From NCBI RefSeq assembly GCF_000877395.1, contig NZ_JYFE01000005.1, positions 1 through 55,782 of the forward strand: a stretch of DNA of 55,782 bases. The letters run 5' to 3'. Shown here one piece after another: positions 53,466-55,782 of this stretch (positions are counted from its first letter, which is position 1; each line of letters begins with the position of its first letter). The position numbers and the translations under genes were made by a program. The DNA is from Jannaschia aquimarina. GTDB lineage: Bacteria > Pseudomonadota > Alphaproteobacteria > Rhodobacterales > Rhodobacteraceae. A model generated the notes under the pieces. That model was given only the letters and a program-made list of their open reading frames with translations, was not told the DNA's origin and did no database searches.

Positions 53466-54053
53466 CTAGCGGATCAGGCGCAGGCGTCCGTCCTCGATCT
53501 CGATGCGGCCGAACTCGGACAGGTACGACATGCCCAGAAGGCTCTGGAACATCTCTCCGTCATTGACCACCGCGCGCACGTTGCGATCCACCTGATCGCC
53601 CAGCCGCACTTCGTCCAGCCGCACATCCGCAGTCGCCACGGGTCCGTTCGCGGTGAAGGCCCGGCCCAGAAAGCGCAGCCCGTCCAGGTCGATCCCCGCC
53701 CGCGCCGCATCCTCGCGGGTCAGCACCATGTCGCTCGCCCCGGTATCGACCACGAAGCGCACCGGCGCCCCGTTGATGTCCAGCACCATGTGATAGTGCC
53801 CGTCCCGTCCCAGCGGCACCTCGATGGCCGACATGCCCTCGGCCGTCGTGACGCGCTGCGTGGGGCTCAGCGTGTTCATGATGCTGTCGCGGTCGGCATA
53901 GACGAGAAATGCGCCCAGAAACACGAAGCCCCAGATGGCGGCATATTGCAGCGTCTGCCCGATCCGGTGCCGCTGGCTGATCAGGAACGGGATCCCGAGC
54001 GCCGCCAGCAGCAGGAACAGGTAGATCGCGCGCATCGAGTCGTGATCAGTCAT
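53466..54053 (-). CDS. Membrane retropepsin-like aspartic protease (clan AA)
   Basis: 195 residues. Two N-terminal helices: IYLFLLLAALGIPFLIS (about 10-26) and LQYAAIWGFVFLGAFLVY (about 35-52). The protease domain follows from about 85, with catalytic FVVDTGASDMVL, Asp103, then LGMSYLSEFGRIEIEDGRLRL at the C-terminus. Retropepsins act as dimers of such a domain. This is the TIGR02281-type membrane form. Physiological substrates are not known to me. It is convergent with the hypothetical gene at 53046-53450. Confidence 0.85.
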   Translation of the reverse strand: MTDHDSMRAIYLFLLLAALGIPFLISQRHRIGQTLQYAAIWGFVFLGAFLVYADRDSIMNTLSPTQRVTTAEGMSAIEVPLGRDGHYHMVLDINGAPVRFVVDTGASDMVLTREDAARAGIDLDGLRFLGRAFTANGPVATADVRLDEVRLGDQVDRNVRAVVNDGEMFQSLLGMSYLSEFGRIEIEDGRLRLIR

Positions 54054-54081
54054 GCACCCAACATAGGGAGAACGACCCGTA

Positions 54082-54699
54082 TCACCAGATGGCGCGCAGG
54101 CCGTCCAACACGAACTGCACCGACAGCGCCGCCAGCAGCATCCCCAGAAGCCGCGTCACGACGTTGATCCCGACGGCGCCCAGCAACCGCTCCAGCGGCG
54201 CGGCGAGGTTGAAGAACGCGAAGCACAGCGCCAGCACGACCAGCATCACGCCGATCGCCTGTCCCAGCGCCAGCGGCGCCGCGCCGTCGGCCAGCAGGAT
54301 CATCGTGGCGATGGCGCCGGGCCCCGCGATCAGCGGCAGGGCCAGCGGAAAGACCGATGGGTCGTCCAGATGCTCCTCGGCCCGGTGCCCCTCGGCCTGC
54401 CCCTCCCGCCGCTTGGTCCGCTTTTCGAACAGCATCTCCAACGCGGTCAGGAACAGCAGCAGGCCCCCAGCGATCCGGAAGGCGGGCATCGAGATCCCGA
54501 GAAAGCCCAGCACCGCCTCTCCCGCCAGCGTGAAGAGGATCAGCAGGCCCGCCGCGATGGCACAGGCCCGGAACGCGATCCGCCGCCGCATCGCGGGCGA
54601 CATGCCGGCCGTCAGCGCGGTGAAGATCGGCGTCAGGCCGACCGGGTCGATGATGACGAACAGAGCCGTGAAGGCGGTGATGGCTTCGGCAAGGGACAC
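54082..54699 (-). CDS. MarC family integral membrane protein
   Basis: 205 residues from a GTG at 54699. About six helices; the core SLAEAITAFTALFVIIDPVGLTPIF and LPLIAGPGAIATMILLADG are typical of UPF0056/MarC. The usual six-helix transporter-like fold has no proven substrate. A longer reading frame to 55068 has no family match upstream. GGGGCC lies before the start. Gap of 28 bases to the retropepsin gene. Function unknown; earlier links to antibiotic resistance are not supported. Confidence 0.85.
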   Translation of the reverse strand: MSLAEAITAFTALFVIIDPVGLTPIFTALTAGMSPAMRRRIAFRACAIAAGLLILFTLAGEAVLGFLGISMPAFRIAGGLLLFLTALEMLFEKRTKRREGQAEGHRAEEHLDDPSVFPLALPLIAGPGAIATMILLADGAAPLALGQAIGVMLVVLALCFAFFNLAAPLERLLGAVGINVVTRLLGMLLAALSVQFVLDGLRAIW

Positions 54700-55089
54700 G
54701 AGGCCCCGAATAGGCCGAAGCCCGGGACGGCGCCACCCCGGGCGGCGGCGCCCCGGGGCCCGACCCGAATGGACCGGCTTATCGGCCCGGCGGGCAGACC
54801 AGCCCGGCCGAGCACGCGACGGCTCGCGAGGCCCGGCCCCGCAGGCAGGGCCGGGTTCAGCGCCGCATCCTGCTCGGCCGCCATGCTGGGACCCATCGAC
54901 GCGATCTCCGCCTCCGAGCGGTGGATCGGCGCATCCACGGCCCCGGCGCGATGGCATCGGCCGCGATGCTGTCGGACCCAATCTCGATCGCGACTGACCC
55001 GTAAGGCCGATGACGGGCCGTACGCTAAAGGTCTGGCCGCGCTCCCCCTGCCACCCTGACACAGACACGTCCGGCCGGGGCCGAACTGA
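54700..55089. other. Gap of about 390 bases without a supported gene
   Basis: GC-rich, with a run of C/G blocks near 54730-54770 (repeated GGCGCC and CCCCGGG). Open frames exist on both strands but none has a recognisable domain or a good start. I see no tRNA-like structure. It may hold the lost 5' part of the LysR remnant or the MarC promoter. Confidence 0.5.
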
Positions 55090-55094
55090 CCGGC

Positions 55095-55550
55095 GCCTCC
55101 GCCGCTCTCCGCATACTCAAAGAACGGCCACCGGGCCTCCCGTGGATCAAGGCCCCCCGCATCGCCGACCCGGTGATCTTCGAGCCGATCCGGACGCCCT
55201 CGACGCCCGCCGAACCGGCGCGTCATCGCCGCATCAATCTCCGCCGCCCGACGCAGAAGACCAACTCTCACTGGCGCGTCGTCCAAGACGGCGAAGACGG
55301 GCACGTGCCGGTTTCCAGACGTGTCCTCGGCAACGACCCGAATGCGAAGGTCCAAGCCGCCCGCGCCGGTCTCGGCTTTGCCCACGAGATAGACCGGATC
55401 GTCCGGCCGCATCTCGACCGGGGGACGCTGGTCTCGGTTCTGAACGACCACCTTCCGCAGATCCAGGGCCTCCACATCTGTCATGCGGGCCGTGCCCGGA
55501 TCATGCGGAGGCTCCGGGTCTTCATCGACTTCGCCCGTCTTCGTTCCGGG
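55095..55550 (+). pseudogene. LysR-type regulator remnant, C-terminal effector domain only
   Basis: One frame is open from 55029 to the window end without a stop. It matches the end of LysR effector domains in order: IADPVIFEPIRTPSTPAEP, ARHRRINLRRPT, HWRVVQDGEDG, then VLGNDPNAKVQAARAGLGFAHE and VRPHLDRGTLVSVLNDHLPQIQG, ending FIDFARLR near 55545. No HTH domain is found upstream, and no start codon with a ribosome site precedes it. The stop expected near 55560 is missing. Residues that are usually conserved (WxF, NDxxAMVxAA) are changed, consistent with decay. Beyond 55550 I see nothing. Confidence 0.6.
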
Positions 55551-55782
55551 AAACTTGGGCAGAGCGGTGCCATCCGGCGCGCCGGCGCGTCAGGTGGGTC
55601 AGAGCCCGCCGCCCTCTGCCCTCGGAGAACGGGAGGCGCCATCGAAACTCGTCCGCCCGACCACCAAGAGGCGACGTCGCCGACCGTCGTCCCTCGTCCT
55701 CGACCCTTCGGTCTTGTCCGCCCTCTTCTTCTCTGCTTCCCAAATATCCCCGCCGGAGGCCCGGCTCGGACGGGGCTCGATG

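Overview
The window looks like chromosomal DNA of an alphaproteobacterium of the Rhodobacteraceae type. It is GC-rich throughout except for one islet near 42.6-43.1 kb. It carries a class I PHA locus (phaR, phaP, phaC, phaZ), an assimilatory sulfate operon of the alphaproteobacterial kind (cysG-DUF2849-cysI-cysH-DUF934-fpr), infC with a non-canonical ATC start, the rpsF-rpsR-rplI operon, and Cox/Xdh-type molybdenum-hydroxylase maturation genes. The taxon is inferred from gene families and arrangement; no marker search could be run. I saw no tRNA, rRNA, CRISPR array, transposase or phage gene.

Layout. 0-4 kb: nicotinamidase (cut by the window edge), tRNA uridine hydroxylase trhO, a tiny membrane protein, glpD and dtd. 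4-7.9 kb: a tightly packed minus-strand operon of two zinc-ribbon DUF4178 paralogs, a 50-residue protein, a DUF350 membrane protein and a membrane-anchored spermidine-synthase-like enzyme. 7.9-11 kb: a four-carbon acid sugar kinase, a secreted three-repeat protein and a GrpB-family protein. 11-17 kb: the PHA locus, a phosphotransferase and a broken Imm50-like gene. 17-24.7 kb: a DUF6151 protein, a small lipoprotein, then an RpiR repressor, an Fbp-type ABC transporter, a histidine phosphatase and a cation exchanger that read as one minus-strand unit. 24.7-30.7 kb: a divergent Lrp regulator and the sulfate/sulfite reduction operon.

30.7-41 kb: an RraA-like protein, an Ala/Glu-rich membrane-anchored protein, infC, then MAPEG, a molybdopterin-binding protein, XdhC, a long acidic OmpA-family protein, a CoxE-like VWA protein and a CoxD-like MoxR ATPase, followed by YceI. 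41-46.5 kb: ribosomal protein operon, an AT-rich RidA gene, a Tat-exported 2',3'-cyclic nucleotidase and a PQQ-type sugar dehydrogenase. 46.5-55.8 kb: a flotillin gene broken by two frameshifts with its YqiJ-like partner, trigger factor, a MarR regulator, sdhE with an HTH gene, an aminotransferase, a small hypothetical protein, a membrane retropepsin, MarC, and a LysR remnant running off the window.

The most interesting items are the DUF4178/DUF350/aminopropyltransferase operon, the Cox-type maturation genes without a structural enzyme, the broken flotillin and Imm50-like genes, and several palindromic control regions (PhaR, RpiR, cysG/lrp, and the hairpins over the coxE start).
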